Assembly (NCBI RefSeq): GCF_002210435.1
Contig: NZ_MZMV01000055.1
Span: 1-45,490 of the forward strand
Source: Micromonospora wenchangensis
GTDB taxonomy: Bacteria > Actinomycetota > Actinomycetes > Mycobacteriales > Micromonosporaceae
Length of the DNA: 45,490 nt
Direction: 5' to 3'
Position numbers and translations under genes: made by a program. Shown piece after piece: positions 24,682 through 32,904 of this stretch (positions are counted from its first letter, which is position 1; every line of letters starts with the position of its first letter). The notes beneath the pieces were generated by a model. The model made no database searches, was not told the origin of the DNA, and saw only the letters and a list, made by a program, of their open reading frames with translations.

Positions 24682-24701
24682 GATGTGATGCTTATCACAT
24701 C
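24682..24701. promoter_or_regulatory. Perfect CRP/FNR-type palindrome TGTGA-N6-TCACA
   Basis: 8-bp arms GATGTGAT and ATCACATC separated by 4 bp, containing TGTGA at 24684-24688 and TCACA at 24695-24699. It sits between the divergent DUF305 and LVIVD genes. Its centre is about 42 bp from the starts predicted by TAAGGT (24721-24726, plus strand) and TACGAT (24661-24656, minus strand), the spacing of a class II activator site for both. Confidence 0.7.
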
Positions 24702-24764
24702 AACTCTCATCACTGACCGGTAAGGTGTCTGATACGCATCGTCCCCTTTCGAAGGGTTCCGCCG

Positions 24765-26219
24765 ATGATCAGGTTTCCCCTGCCCCGACCACGGCAGTTG
24801 AAGATCGTCAGCGTGGTCGCCGCCGGCCTGCTGGTGGCGAGCGTCGCCACCAGCCCGGCGGGCGTCGCCGCACCGGCCACCGCGACCCAGGGCGGGACGC
24901 CGGCGGCCCCCGGCCTCGCCGTCGACGAGATCTCCAGCAGCCCCAACCTGCGTCAGGTCGCCAACCTGCCCAAGCAGGCGCCGTTCGACACCACCAGCGC
25001 GCTCGGCACCGACATGGCCTTCCAGGGCCGGTACGCCTTCGTCGGCAACTACAACGGCTTCGTCGTCTACGACATCGCCCGGCCCAGCGCCCCGACGATC
25101 GTGTCGCAGGTGCTCTGCCCCGGCTCGCAGAACGACATCTCGGTCTACGGCGACCTGCTCTTCCTCTCCACCGACTCGTCCCGCACCGACGACTCGTGCG
25201 CCAGCGCGACCCAGCCGGCGACGGTGAAGGAGTCCTGGGAGGGCATCAAGGTCTTCGACATCAGCGACAAGGCCAACCCGCGCTACATCAAGTCGGTGGA
25301 GACCGCCTGCGGCTCGCACACCCACACCCTCGTCCCCGGCAAGGACCGCAGGACGGTCTACCTGTACGTGTCGTCGTACAGCCCACGGGCCGACTTCCCC
25401 GACTGCCAACCGCCGCACGACTCGATCTCGATCGTCAAGGTCCCGGTGCACAAGCCCACCGAGGCGGCCGTGGTGGCCACCCCGAACCTCTTCCCCGACG
25501 GCGGCTACGAGGGCATCCCCGGGCAGACCTCGGCCACCACCGGATGCCACGACATCACCGCCTACCCGGCCAAGGACCTGGCCGCCGGCGCCTGCATGGG
25601 TGACGGCATCCTGCTGGACATCCGCAACCGGGAGGCGCCCCGGGTGATCAACCGGGTGCGGGACACGGTCAACTTCGCGTTCTGGCACTCGGCGACGTTC
25701 AACAACGCCGGAACCAAGGTGGTGTTCACCGACGAACTCGGCGGCGGCGGCGCGGCCACCTGCAACGAGATCGTCGGGCCGAACCGGGGCGCGGACGCCG
25801 TCTACGACATCACCGGCCGGGGCGACGCCCGGACGATGGTCTTCCGCAGCTACTACAAGATCCCCCGGACCAACGCCGACACCGAGAACTGCGTGGCCCA
25901 CAACGGCTCGCTGATCCCGGTGATCGGCAAGGACGTCATGGTGCAGGCCTGGTACCAGGGCGGGGTCTCGGTCTGGGACTTCACCGACTCGACCCGGCCG
26001 AAGGAGATCGGCTTCTGGGAGCGGGGGCCGCTGTCGGACACCCAGCTCACCACCGGCGGCGCCTGGTCGACGTACTACTACAACGGGCACATCTACTCCA
26101 GCGACATCCAGAAGGGCCTGGACGTGCTGAAGCTCAACGACTGGCGGACCTGGACGGCCGACCTGGTCCGGGTGCCCGAGTTGAACGCGCAGACCCAGGC
26201 CGGCTACCTGAGCTGGTAG
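24765..26219 (+). CDS. Secreted LVIVD-repeat beta-propeller protein
   Basis: 484 residues with a Sec signal peptide (about 1-36, VVAAGLLVASVATSPAGVAA). The mature part is a repeat protein of the LVIVD type: GTDMAFQGRYAFVGNYNGFVVYDIARPSAPTIV, then several units ending in VFDISDKANPRYIKSV, LLDIRNREAPRVI and VWDFTDSTRPKEIGF, consistent with a beta-propeller. Conserved His/Cys-containing stretches (GSHTHTLVPG, TGCHDITAY, NCVAHNGSL) might bind metal or form disulfides. Function is not established. The ATG has GAAGGG upstream. A strong terminator follows. It probably responds to the CRP-like site together with DUF305. Confidence 0.9.
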   Translation: MIRFPLPRPRQLKIVSVVAAGLLVASVATSPAGVAAPATATQGGTPAAPGLAVDEISSSPNLRQVANLPKQAPFDTTSALGTDMAFQGRYAFVGNYNGFVVYDIARPSAPTIVSQVLCPGSQNDISVYGDLLFLSTDSSRTDDSCASATQPATVKESWEGIKVFDISDKANPRYIKSVETACGSHTHTLVPGKDRRTVYLYVSSYSPRADFPDCQPPHDSISIVKVPVHKPTEAAVVATPNLFPDGGYEGIPGQTSATTGCHDITAYPAKDLAAGACMGDGILLDIRNREAPRVINRVRDTVNFAFWHSATFNNAGTKVVFTDELGGGGAATCNEIVGPNRGADAVYDITGRGDARTMVFRSYYKIPRTNADTENCVAHNGSLIPVIGKDVMVQAWYQGGVSVWDFTDSTRPKEIGFWERGPLSDTQLTTGGAWSTYYYNGHIYSSDIQKGLDVLKLNDWRTWTADLVRVPELNAQTQAGYLSW

Positions 26220-26232
26220 CCCCCGACCGGCG

Positions 26233-26270
26233 ACGGCCCGGCCCCCCATGCGCGTGGGGGGCCGGGCCGT
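26233..26270. terminator. Perfect 16-bp convergent terminator
   Basis: Stem 26233-26248 with 26255-26270 and a 6-nt loop between the converging stops of the LVIVD gene (26219) and the hydrolase gene (26286). Confidence 0.8.
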
Positions 26271-26285
26271 CCGTCGTGCGCGGGG

Positions 26286-27320
26286 TCAGCGGATCGGCAG
26301 CCGGTAGCGGCGCTCCTGCCCCCCACCGGCCACGGTGACCAGCCGGACCTCGCCGTCACGCAGCCCGTACGTCACCGACCAGCGGGTGTGGCCCTGCCGG
26401 ACCTGACCCAGCAGCCGCAGCGCCGCCGTCGGGTCGACCCGGCCGTCGGCCGCGTCCAGCGCCGCCGCGAGGACGCCGTAGCGGTGGTCCCGGCGACGCT
26501 GCTGCTCGGGTACGTCGACCACCGGCACGTTGGTCAGCGCCTGCCACCGCCCCTGGGCCCGCTGCACCCGCATCGTCCCGTCGACGAACTCGACCACCGC
26601 CGACCGGCCGCCCGCGTCGGCGAGCAGGTAGTGCAGCGGCGGCCCGCCGTCGAAGTCGAGGTTGTGCCTGCCGAACATCGCCACCGCCTCGTCCACCGTG
26701 GCCGCCCGGTCCAGCACCAGCCGCAGGATGCGCACCGACCCGACCGTGGGCCGGCCCGGCACCGGCTTCGCCGTCGCGGTGTCGTCGGCGGCCAGGCCGA
26801 CGGCCAGCCCCCGCTCGTTCATCCCGTCGAAGGGCAGCAGCGGCGCGTCGAGCAGCCGACGGTCCCCGGTCGGGTCCGGACCCACCCCCAGGTAGGACAG
26901 GTCGACCAGGGAGACCGAGGCGTACCCCTCGGGGGGATCGGTGCGCAGCACCATCGCCGGGTTGGCGTCCCAGTCGAAGTTGCGGGCGAACAGCGGCCGG
27001 GCCGGGTCGCCGGAGGCGGCGAACAGGGAGCAGCCGAACGGTCCGGTGTCCGGCCGGGCGTCGGTGCCCACCGTCGGGTCGTAGCCACCGACGTAGGTCA
27101 TCTCGTAGAGCGGCAGGTCGTCGACCTTGCGCAGGCTGTCCAGCGTACGCCGGGCCTGCTCCGGGTCCTGCCGGGAGGCGAGCGGCGGGCTCGCGGACGC
27201 CGACGCCGGGCCGGTGCGGGTCGACTCCGTCGGGGTGGCCCGATCCGTCGGGGTGGCCTGGGCACAGCCGGTGGCGACGAGCGACAGGGCCAGTCCGGCC
27301 CCCAGCAGCATCCTGCGCAT
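26286..27320 (-). CDS. Lipoprotein, C45/linear amide C-N hydrolase-like (Ntn fold)
   Basis: 344 residues. A lipoprotein signal ends at LVATGC (Cys19), so the protein is likely lipid-anchored outside the membrane, followed by a Thr/Ser/Pro-rich linker (22-48). The motif FGCSLFAASGDPARPLFARNFDWD (96-119) is that of acyl-CoA:6-APA acyltransferase-like and choloylglycine-hydrolase-like Ntn hydrolases; Cys97 is the candidate nucleophile. MNERGLAVGLA and YLLADAGGRSAVVEF are also typical. In classical family members the Cys becomes N-terminal by cleavage; whether that happens here is unknown. Substrate unknown. The ATG has GGAGAT upstream. Confidence 0.82.
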   Translation of the reverse strand: MRRMLLGAGLALSLVATGCAQATPTDRATPTESTRTGPASASASPPLASRQDPEQARRTLDSLRKVDDLPLYEMTYVGGYDPTVGTDARPDTGPFGCSLFAASGDPARPLFARNFDWDANPAMVLRTDPPEGYASVSLVDLSYLGVGPDPTGDRRLLDAPLLPFDGMNERGLAVGLAADDTATAKPVPGRPTVGSVRILRLVLDRAATVDEAVAMFGRHNLDFDGGPPLHYLLADAGGRSAVVEFVDGTMRVQRAQGRWQALTNVPVVDVPEQQRRRDHRYGVLAAALDAADGRVDPTAALRLLGQVRQGHTRWSVTYGLRDGEVRLVTVAGGGQERRYRLPIR

Positions 27321-27471
27321 ATCTCCTGAACGCTAGGGCAGCCGTGCCGGGATGTCCACCGTGGCCGTACCCGCGGACGTCGATGTCGGGCCGGCCGGTA
27401 CGGGGTGGCCGGGCGGGCGGTTACGGCCATCCGGCGTCGGAGCCGGGCCGGCTGTGCGAGGATCGTGCGCC

Positions 27472-28698
27472 GTGACACCTGCCGGCGGGACACCGCCCGT
27501 ACCGACCGAGCGGCCCCGTAGGCCGCGGCTGCACCCGCTGGACCGGGTGGCGATCGGGCTGGCCCTGCTGGGTCTCGGCGCGGTGGTCACCGGCCTGCTC
27601 CCCCGGGCCGACGCCGGGGCGACCCTGCACCGCATCCTGCCGCTGTTGCTCTTCCTCGGCGCGGTGGTGGTGCTCGCCGAACTGACCGCCGTCGCCGGGG
27701 TGTTCGACGTGCTGGCCACCCGGCTGGCGATCACCGCCCGGGGCAGCTTCGCCGGGCTGTTCCTGCTCTGCGTCGGGTTCGCCTCGCTCACCACCGTCGC
27801 CCTCAACCTGGACACCACCGCGGTCCTGCTCACCCCGGTGATGATCGCGCTGGCCCGCAAGCTGGGCGTCGCCCCGGGGCCGCTGGCGATGACCACCGTC
27901 TGGCTGGCCAACACCGCCAGCCTGCTGCTACCCGTGTCGAACCTGACCAACCTGCTCGCCGCCGACCGGATCGCGCTGGCCCCGGCGGCGTACGCGGCCC
28001 GGATGGCGTTGCCGCAGCTCGCGGCGATCGGGGTGACCATGGCGGGGTTGTGGCTGTGGTACTGGCGGCGGGGCCGGCGCGACGTCGACCGGTTCACCCC
28101 TCCCCCACCGCACCGGCCGGCCGACCGGCTGCTGTTCGGTACGGCGGTCGCCGGGTGCCTGCTGCTCGTCGCCGGCATCCTGGCCGGGGTGGAGATCGGC
28201 GTGGCCGCCGCCGTCGCCGCCGGGCTGGTGGTGGCCGGCTTCGCGGTCCGGTCCCGGCGGACCCTGCGCCCGGCGCTGCTGCCCTGGCGGCTGCTGGTCT
28301 TCGTGACCGGCCTGTTCCTGGTGGTGCAGACCCTCGGCCGGCACGGGCTGGACGACCTGGTGTCCGTGCTGCTCGGGGACGCCGGCGGCACGGCGGGGGC
28401 GCTGCGCGCCGGGGGCACCGGGGCGCTGCTGGCCAACCTGGTCAACAACCTGCCCGCCTACCTGGCCGGCGAGGCGGTGCTCCCACCCGGTGACGAAACC
28501 CGGCTGCTGGCGCTGCTGATCGGCACCAACGTGGGCCCGCTGGCGGTGCCGTGGGCGTCCCTGGCGACCCTGCTGTGGTACGAGCGGTGCCGGGCCGCCG
28601 GGGTGACCGTGCCGTTGCGCCGGTTCGTGGCGACCAGCGCCGTGGTCGCGGTGCTCGGCACCCTCGCCGCGGTGCTCGCCCTGCTGGTCGTCGGCTGA
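27472..28698 (+). CDS. SLC13/ArsB-like membrane permease
   Basis: 408 residues with about 10-11 transmembrane helices. Characteristic ion-transporter-superfamily motifs are NLDTTAVLLTPVMIALARKLG, TVWLANTASLLLPVSNLTNLL and ANLVNNLPAYLAGEAVLPPG, followed by LLIGTNVGPLAVPWASLATLLWYERC, which match ArsB/NhaD-type proteins. It may move arsenite, another anion or Na+; no arsR or arsC is nearby, so arsenic is not supported by context. The GTG at 27472 is preferred over an upstream extension to 27352, because GAGGAT sits 8 nt before it (either a ribosome binding site or a -10 of a leaderless mRNA). The 27321-27471 gap holds the divergent promoters. Confidence 0.85.
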   Translation: MTPAGGTPPVPTERPRRPRLHPLDRVAIGLALLGLGAVVTGLLPRADAGATLHRILPLLLFLGAVVVLAELTAVAGVFDVLATRLAITARGSFAGLFLLCVGFASLTTVALNLDTTAVLLTPVMIALARKLGVAPGPLAMTTVWLANTASLLLPVSNLTNLLAADRIALAPAAYAARMALPQLAAIGVTMAGLWLWYWRRGRRDVDRFTPPPPHRPADRLLFGTAVAGCLLLVAGILAGVEIGVAAAVAAGLVVAGFAVRSRRTLRPALLPWRLLVFVTGLFLVVQTLGRHGLDDLVSVLLGDAGGTAGALRAGGTGALLANLVNNLPAYLAGEAVLPPGDETRLLALLIGTNVGPLAVPWASLATLLWYERCRAAGVTVPLRRFVATSAVVAVLGTLAAVLALLVVG

Positions 28699-28739
28699 CC
28701 CGGCGGCACGGGTCCCCACCCGCGCGGCACGGTCGGCGC

Positions 28740-29696
28740 TCAGATCCCCATCTCGGCCTCGTACGCCGAGCGCAGCCGGGCGCGGGCGGCCGGGGCGAGA
28801 CAGACGTGCCAGGCGGGCCCCTCGTCGATGACGTTCAGTTCACCGGCGGCCTGCCGGGCCAGCAGGATCTCGGCCAGCACGTCCCGCGCGCCGAACCGGG
28901 CGTACCAGGCCAGTTCCACGTCCACCGCCCAGCCGAGGCAGTGGCCGCTGGGCAGCATGGCCGGCTGGCCGAGCCGGCGCAGCCGGTACTGGTGTTCGGT
29001 GCTGTGGGCCAGGCTGGTCACCCACAGCGGCGGGGTGCCGGGCGGGGCGGACCGGGCGAACTCCCGGGCCAGGTCGTTGAGGAGCGCGACGACCTCCCGG
29101 CGGGTCCGGCGGAACGGCACCCCGGCGGTGGGCGGGGCGGCCTCGGGCAGCAGCCGGCCCCGGACGGCGCGCATCCCCCGGGCCAGGACGCCGGCCGGCT
29201 GTTCCCGGTAGCGGAAGCCGAGCAGACCACGGCGACGCAGCCATTCCAGGTCGATCAGGTCGGGGTGCGTGTCGACCTGATCGTCGGTCGCCAGGACCGT
29301 CGTGTCCCGCCACCACATCAGGTCGATGCGGGACAGCAGGTAGATCCGGACCAGGGCGGTCAGGTCGGGGCCCGGGGCGGGCCGGTCGGGCTGGTGGCGG
29401 GCCAGTTCCAGCAGCAGGGTCTCCCGGGCGCCCAGCACCCCCTGCCCGGTGGCGTCGAGCACGTCGGCGATCGCCGGCTCGCGCAGCCGCTGGTCGAGCA
29501 GCACCTGACGGGCGGCGGTGCCGGCGGTCCCGGCGAGCGCGTCCACCTCGACCAGCAGCTCGGCGACCGCCTGCCGGTAGGCGTCGAGGTCGGGGGCGGC
29601 CCGCCGGACGGGACGGGTCGGGGCGGGCGTCCGCCGGGCCGGGGCGGGCGGGGTGACGCCGGGCTGGGGGCCGGGGCTTCGGCTGGGCACGCGCAT
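28740..29696 (-). CDS. DUF5715-like protein with M15-peptidase-like His/Asp motif
   Basis: 318 residues, no clear signal peptide; a Pro/Arg-rich N-terminus (about 1-35) then a largely helical part. The C-terminal region has WVTSLAHSTEHQYRLRRLG, then PSGHCLGWAVDVELAWYARFG and ELNVIDEGPAWHVCLAP. The HxxGxAxD arrangement and later WHV resemble the zinc ligands of VanY/D-Ala-D-Ala carboxypeptidases (M15) and the DUF5715 family. I infer a metal-dependent peptidase-like fold, but activity is unproved. The ATG at 29696 has GGGAGAGGA upstream; the longer frame to 29834 lacks this support. Confidence 0.72.
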   Translation of the reverse strand: MRVPSRSPGPQPGVTPPAPARRTPAPTRPVRRAAPDLDAYRQAVAELLVEVDALAGTAGTAARQVLLDQRLREPAIADVLDATGQGVLGARETLLLELARHQPDRPAPGPDLTALVRIYLLSRIDLMWWRDTTVLATDDQVDTHPDLIDLEWLRRRGLLGFRYREQPAGVLARGMRAVRGRLLPEAAPPTAGVPFRRTRREVVALLNDLAREFARSAPPGTPPLWVTSLAHSTEHQYRLRRLGQPAMLPSGHCLGWAVDVELAWYARFGARDVLAEILLARQAAGELNVIDEGPAWHVCLAPAARARLRSAYEAEMGI

Positions 29697-29824
29697 GGTC
29701 GGTCCTCTCCCGGTACGACACGGTGCGGATGAACCTGAGGGCACCGTAACCGTGGTGAACCGGTGGAGACCGAGCATTCCTCCCACGACCCCCGAAGGGC
29801 GACACGCGGCCGCCGGTGCCGCCC

Positions 29825-29894
29825 GGTCCCGCACCGGCCGGGCCGGTACGGGACCGCGACCGGGCCACCCGTCGACGCGCGACGGGTGGCCCGG
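29825..29894 (-). terminator. Double hairpin downstream of the cellulase gene
   Basis: A perfect 15-bp stem (29860-29874 with 29880-29894, 5-nt loop) lies 10 nt after the cellulase stop. A second inverted repeat (about 29825-29855, one mismatch) follows it. Together they should stop the cellulase transcript. Confidence 0.7.
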
Positions 29895-29904
29895 TGCGGG
29901 TGGG

Positions 29905-32163
29905 TCAGCGCAGGGTGCAGGCCGTCCCGTTCACCGCGAACCCGGTCGGGGTCGCGTTGGTGCCGCTGTAGGTGGCGTTGAAGCCGAGGTTGACCGAGCC
30001 GTTCGGCGGGACCGCGCCGTTGTAGCTCTCGTTGGTCACCGTGACCTCGCTGCCGCTCTGGCTGAACCGGCCCGACCAGCCCTGGCTGATCTGCTGGTCG
30101 CCGGTGAACCGGAAGGTCAACCGCCACGACGACCAGGCCGCCGCGCTGGTGTTGGCCAGCGTGACGCTGCCGGTGAAGCCGGTGCTCCAGCTGTTCGCCG
30201 AGTACGTCACCGCGCACCCGCCGGCCGGCGGCGGCGTGGTCGTCGGCGGCGGAGGCGTGGTGGTCGGCGGCGGCAGGGTCGGCGTCGGGGTGGTCGTCGG
30301 CGTGGTGGTCGGCGTCACCGTCGGGGTCGGCGTCGGGTCCGGGCCGCTGCCGGCGCCGGCCTGCTCGGCCGCCCAGTGCACCAGCCAGGCGAACGCCGAG
30401 TTCCAGTTGATCGCCACCTCGTTGACCGAGTACGCCCCGATGTCGTCGATGAAGCACTTCTGCGGCTTGCAGCCACCGAGCTGGGCCTGCACGACCGGGT
30501 CCTGCAACTCGCTGTTCGGGCCGCCGGACAGCGAGCCGGGCGGCGCGGTGGGCAGCGAGCCGTCGTTCTGGTTGGCCCAGAACCGGTGGTGCAGGTTACG
30601 CACCGGCTTGTCGCCGTACCCGGCCACGTAGGACTGGTTGAGCGGGTTACGGCCGAGCAGGTAGTCGTAGGCGGCGAAGGCCCCGTTGCGGTACTTCGTC
30701 GTGCGGGTCAGGTCGTAGGCCAGGGCCAGCACGTTGGCGTTGTTGGCGACCGCGCCGTTGGAACCCCAGTAGTACGTGCCGTTGCCGCTGCCCGGGGCCG
30801 GGTAGCCCTGGTTGGCGATCTGGGCGAGCATCCGGTCGGCGAAGCCGACGATCGCCGAGCGGATCGCGCTCACGTCGCCGCTGGGCAGGCCGGTCGGCAC
30901 CAGCACCAGGGTGGTGTCGCCCAGCCCGGCCGTCCAGCTCCAGTCGTACGCGCCCCGGGTGAAGCCCGCGCCGCGGGCGTGCGGGGAACCGCTCAGGTCG
31001 TTGCGGTAGCCGGTCGCGCCGGTGGTGGCGTACAGCTCGGCTGCCGCCCAGTAGAACTCGTCGCTGACGGTGTTGTCCTCGTACGCGCCGCCGCCGGTGT
31101 TGTCGGTGGCGGGGGCGAGCCGGTTCGGGTTGGCCTTCGCCGCGGCGTACGCCTTCTCGGCGGCGGCCAGGGCCCGGGAGGCGAAGGCGGCGTCGAACGG
31201 CTTCCACAGCCGCGACGCCTGGGCGGCCACCGCCGCCATGTTGAGGGTGGCGGCGGTGCTCACCGGGGAGAGCAGCCGGGGCTCGCTGTCCAGCTCGGGA
31301 CGGGTGGGCAGGGCGGTCCAGTTCTGGTCGTGGATCTTGTGGTGGACCATGCCGGCGTTGGTCCGGCCGTCCGGCACCTGCATCTTGAGCAGGAACTCCA
31401 ACTCCCAGCGGGCCTCGTCGAGCACGTCCGGCACCCCGTTGGACCGCTCGGGGATGGCCAGCGTGCCGTCGGCGACGGCGGACTTGTCCGCCCCGTTCAC
31501 GTACAGCGTGCGCTCGTAGATGTTCTGCAGCTGCCAGGTGGCCAGGCCGCCGTTGACCACGTACTTGCCCTGGTCACCGGCGTCGTACCAGCCGCCGCGC
31601 ACGTCCAGGGTGTAACCGCAGGAGGTGCGGCACGGCACGTTGTTGTCCCCCCGGTTGGGGGCGACGTTGACGTGCCCGGCCGGGCGGGCGTAGCGGGACC
31701 CGACGTACTGGGCGTCGATCGGGGTGCCGCTGCGCTGGTGGTAGAAGAACGCCAGCGAGTCGCCGCGCAGCCGGCGTACCGGGTCGGCGGAGATGTCGAA
31801 CGGGTAGCTGTTGCTCCCGCCGACCGACAGCACGTAGCCGGTGCCCGGGGTGTCGTAGGCGGAGAAGTCCGCGATGTGCACCGGGTCGCCGGAGAGCGCG
31901 TCGGTGCCCCGTACCGTGGTCTGCCCGGAGGCGACCGTGGCGCCGCCGGCGTTGCGCAGCGTCCAGCCGAGCGGGGAGTTCGCGGAGTTCACGACGGTGG
32001 CCTGCTTGGGCAGTCCCGGCACGTAGGCGACCTGGTTGACCTTGACCGGTGAGCCGGGGTCGGGAGCGGCGGAGGCGAGCTGCGGCACGGCCGCGAGCCC
32101 GCCGAGGGCGAGCAGGGCGGCAGCCGCGAGCGCGACCGGACGCCGTCGGACATGGTGGGGCAT
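29905..32163 (-). CDS. Secreted family 9 endoglucanase with C-terminal CBM2
   Basis: 752 residues. Signal peptide 1-32; CelD_N Ig-like domain (about 38-125, VKVNQVAYVPGLPKQA); GH9 catalytic domain (about 130-600) with DAGD (194-197) as nucleophile-side aspartates, HHRFW (525-529) and the catalytic acid Glu582 in NEVAINWN; Pro/Thr linker (608-647); CBM2 cellulose-binding domain (649-752) bounded by Cys650 and Cys749 with conserved Trp residues. It cleaves beta-1,4-glucan outside the cell. The ATG at 32163 has GGAAGAGG upstream. A CebR-type operator overlaps its predicted transcription start. Confidence 0.95.
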   Translation of the reverse strand: MPHHVRRRPVALAAAALLALGGLAAVPQLASAAPDPGSPVKVNQVAYVPGLPKQATVVNSANSPLGWTLRNAGGATVASGQTTVRGTDALSGDPVHIADFSAYDTPGTGYVLSVGGSNSYPFDISADPVRRLRGDSLAFFYHQRSGTPIDAQYVGSRYARPAGHVNVAPNRGDNNVPCRTSCGYTLDVRGGWYDAGDQGKYVVNGGLATWQLQNIYERTLYVNGADKSAVADGTLAIPERSNGVPDVLDEARWELEFLLKMQVPDGRTNAGMVHHKIHDQNWTALPTRPELDSEPRLLSPVSTAATLNMAAVAAQASRLWKPFDAAFASRALAAAEKAYAAAKANPNRLAPATDNTGGGAYEDNTVSDEFYWAAAELYATTGATGYRNDLSGSPHARGAGFTRGAYDWSWTAGLGDTTLVLVPTGLPSGDVSAIRSAIVGFADRMLAQIANQGYPAPGSGNGTYYWGSNGAVANNANVLALAYDLTRTTKYRNGAFAAYDYLLGRNPLNQSYVAGYGDKPVRNLHHRFWANQNDGSLPTAPPGSLSGGPNSELQDPVVQAQLGGCKPQKCFIDDIGAYSVNEVAINWNSAFAWLVHWAAEQAGAGSGPDPTPTPTVTPTTTPTTTPTPTLPPPTTTPPPPTTTPPPAGGCAVTYSANSWSTGFTGSVTLANTSAAAWSSWRLTFRFTGDQQISQGWSGRFSQSGSEVTVTNESYNGAVPPNGSVNLGFNATYSGTNATPTGFAVNGTACTLR

Positions 32164-32248
32164 GGGGCCTCTTCCGGTGGGGATGGCAGTGACCATCCGA
32201 CCGGGCCGGCGCAGCACTGACCCGCCGGGCGGTCGGTGGACCGTCGAC

Positions 32249-32259
32249 GGGAGCGCTCC
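32249..32259. promoter_or_regulatory. CebR/CelR-type operator of the cellulase gene
   Basis: GGGAGCGCTCC, matching 11 of 14 positions of the 14-bp CebR palindrome TGGGAGCGCTCCCA. It is about 86 bp upstream of the cellulase ATG. A TATGGT -10 (32269-32264, minus strand) would place the transcription start inside it, as expected for repression relieved by cello-oligosaccharide. Confidence 0.75.
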
Positions 32260-32277
32260 GCCCACCATAGAACAGCA

Positions 32278-32805
32278 TCAGTCTCCGGGGAAGCCACCAC
32301 CCAGCGGGTGGACCGCCCGGGTCTCGCCGTCGTAACTGCGTGCCGCCACGAACCGGCCCTCCGGCCGGTCGCCACCGACCAGCGCGCGGGCCCGCCGCCG
32401 GTCGTGGTCGCGGAAGCGCAGCGCGAGGCTCAGGTGCGGGACCCAGCGGCCCGGGGCGTGCCAGGCCCGCTGCCCCTGCGCGCCGTCGAGCGCCGACCAG
32501 ACAGCCCGGTGCAGGGCGGTCAGCTCCGCCGTGGGCCGGACCAACCAGACCAGCGGCGCGCTGCCGTCGAGCACCGTCACCCGCTCCAGCCGGACCGGCA
32601 GGGGCAGCGCGGCGTCGAAGAGCCCGGCGAGCCGGTCGACCGCGCCGGGCGGGAACGCCTCGACGGCGGCCAGCGTCAGGTGCGGCCGGTTCGTCGGGTG
32701 GCCGTGCCGGGCCAGGCTGGGCAGCCCCGCCCCGGCCAGCCGGTCCCACGCGGCCCGCACCGTCCGCTCCAGCGCCGGGCAGCAGAGCAGTTCCACCGTA
32801 CGCAC
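32278..32805 (-). CDS. 2'-5' RNA ligase family / 2H phosphoesterase
   Basis: 175 residues. Two HxTx-type motifs define the 2H fold: HLTL (42-45) and HLSL (124-127). It opens VRTVELLCCPALERTVRAAWDRL like other short LigT-type proteins. Family members hydrolyse or ligate 2'-5' or cyclic phosphodiester bonds in RNA or nucleotides; the substrate is not predictable. The GTG at 32805 follows a TAGCCT -10 by 7 nt with no ribosome binding site, so a leaderless mRNA is likely. It is upstream of the cellulase but has its own promoter and is probably unrelated. Confidence 0.88.
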   Translation of the reverse strand: MRTVELLCCPALERTVRAAWDRLAGAGLPSLARHGHPTNRPHLTLAAVEAFPPGAVDRLAGLFDAALPLPVRLERVTVLDGSAPLVWLVRPTAELTALHRAVWSALDGAQGQRAWHAPGRWVPHLSLALRFRDHDRRRARALVGGDRPEGRFVAARSYDGETRAVHPLGGGFPGD

Positions 32806-32904
32806 GCCGGTCAGGCTAACCGGCGGACGGCTCCGGCTGTGCCGGTCGGCACGGTGGGGCCGGTCGGCGGCGCGGCCCGACGGGGATGATGGAAAACTTT
32901 GCCC

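Noticed and set aside
21993..26249. Very long open frame (about 1,418 codons) on the minus strand through the response regulator, the histidine kinase and antisense to the LVIVD gene
   Set aside because: Stop-free antisense and off-frame stretches are expected in very GC-rich DNA. Only the last 221 codons look like a protein (the response regulator); the rest is an Arg/Pro/Gly-rich or Val/Gly/Asp-rich shadow.
27472..28698. Arsenite efflux pump ArsB
   Set aside because: The permease has ArsB/NhaD-type motifs, but there is no arsR, arsC or arsA nearby, so a specific arsenic role is not supported.
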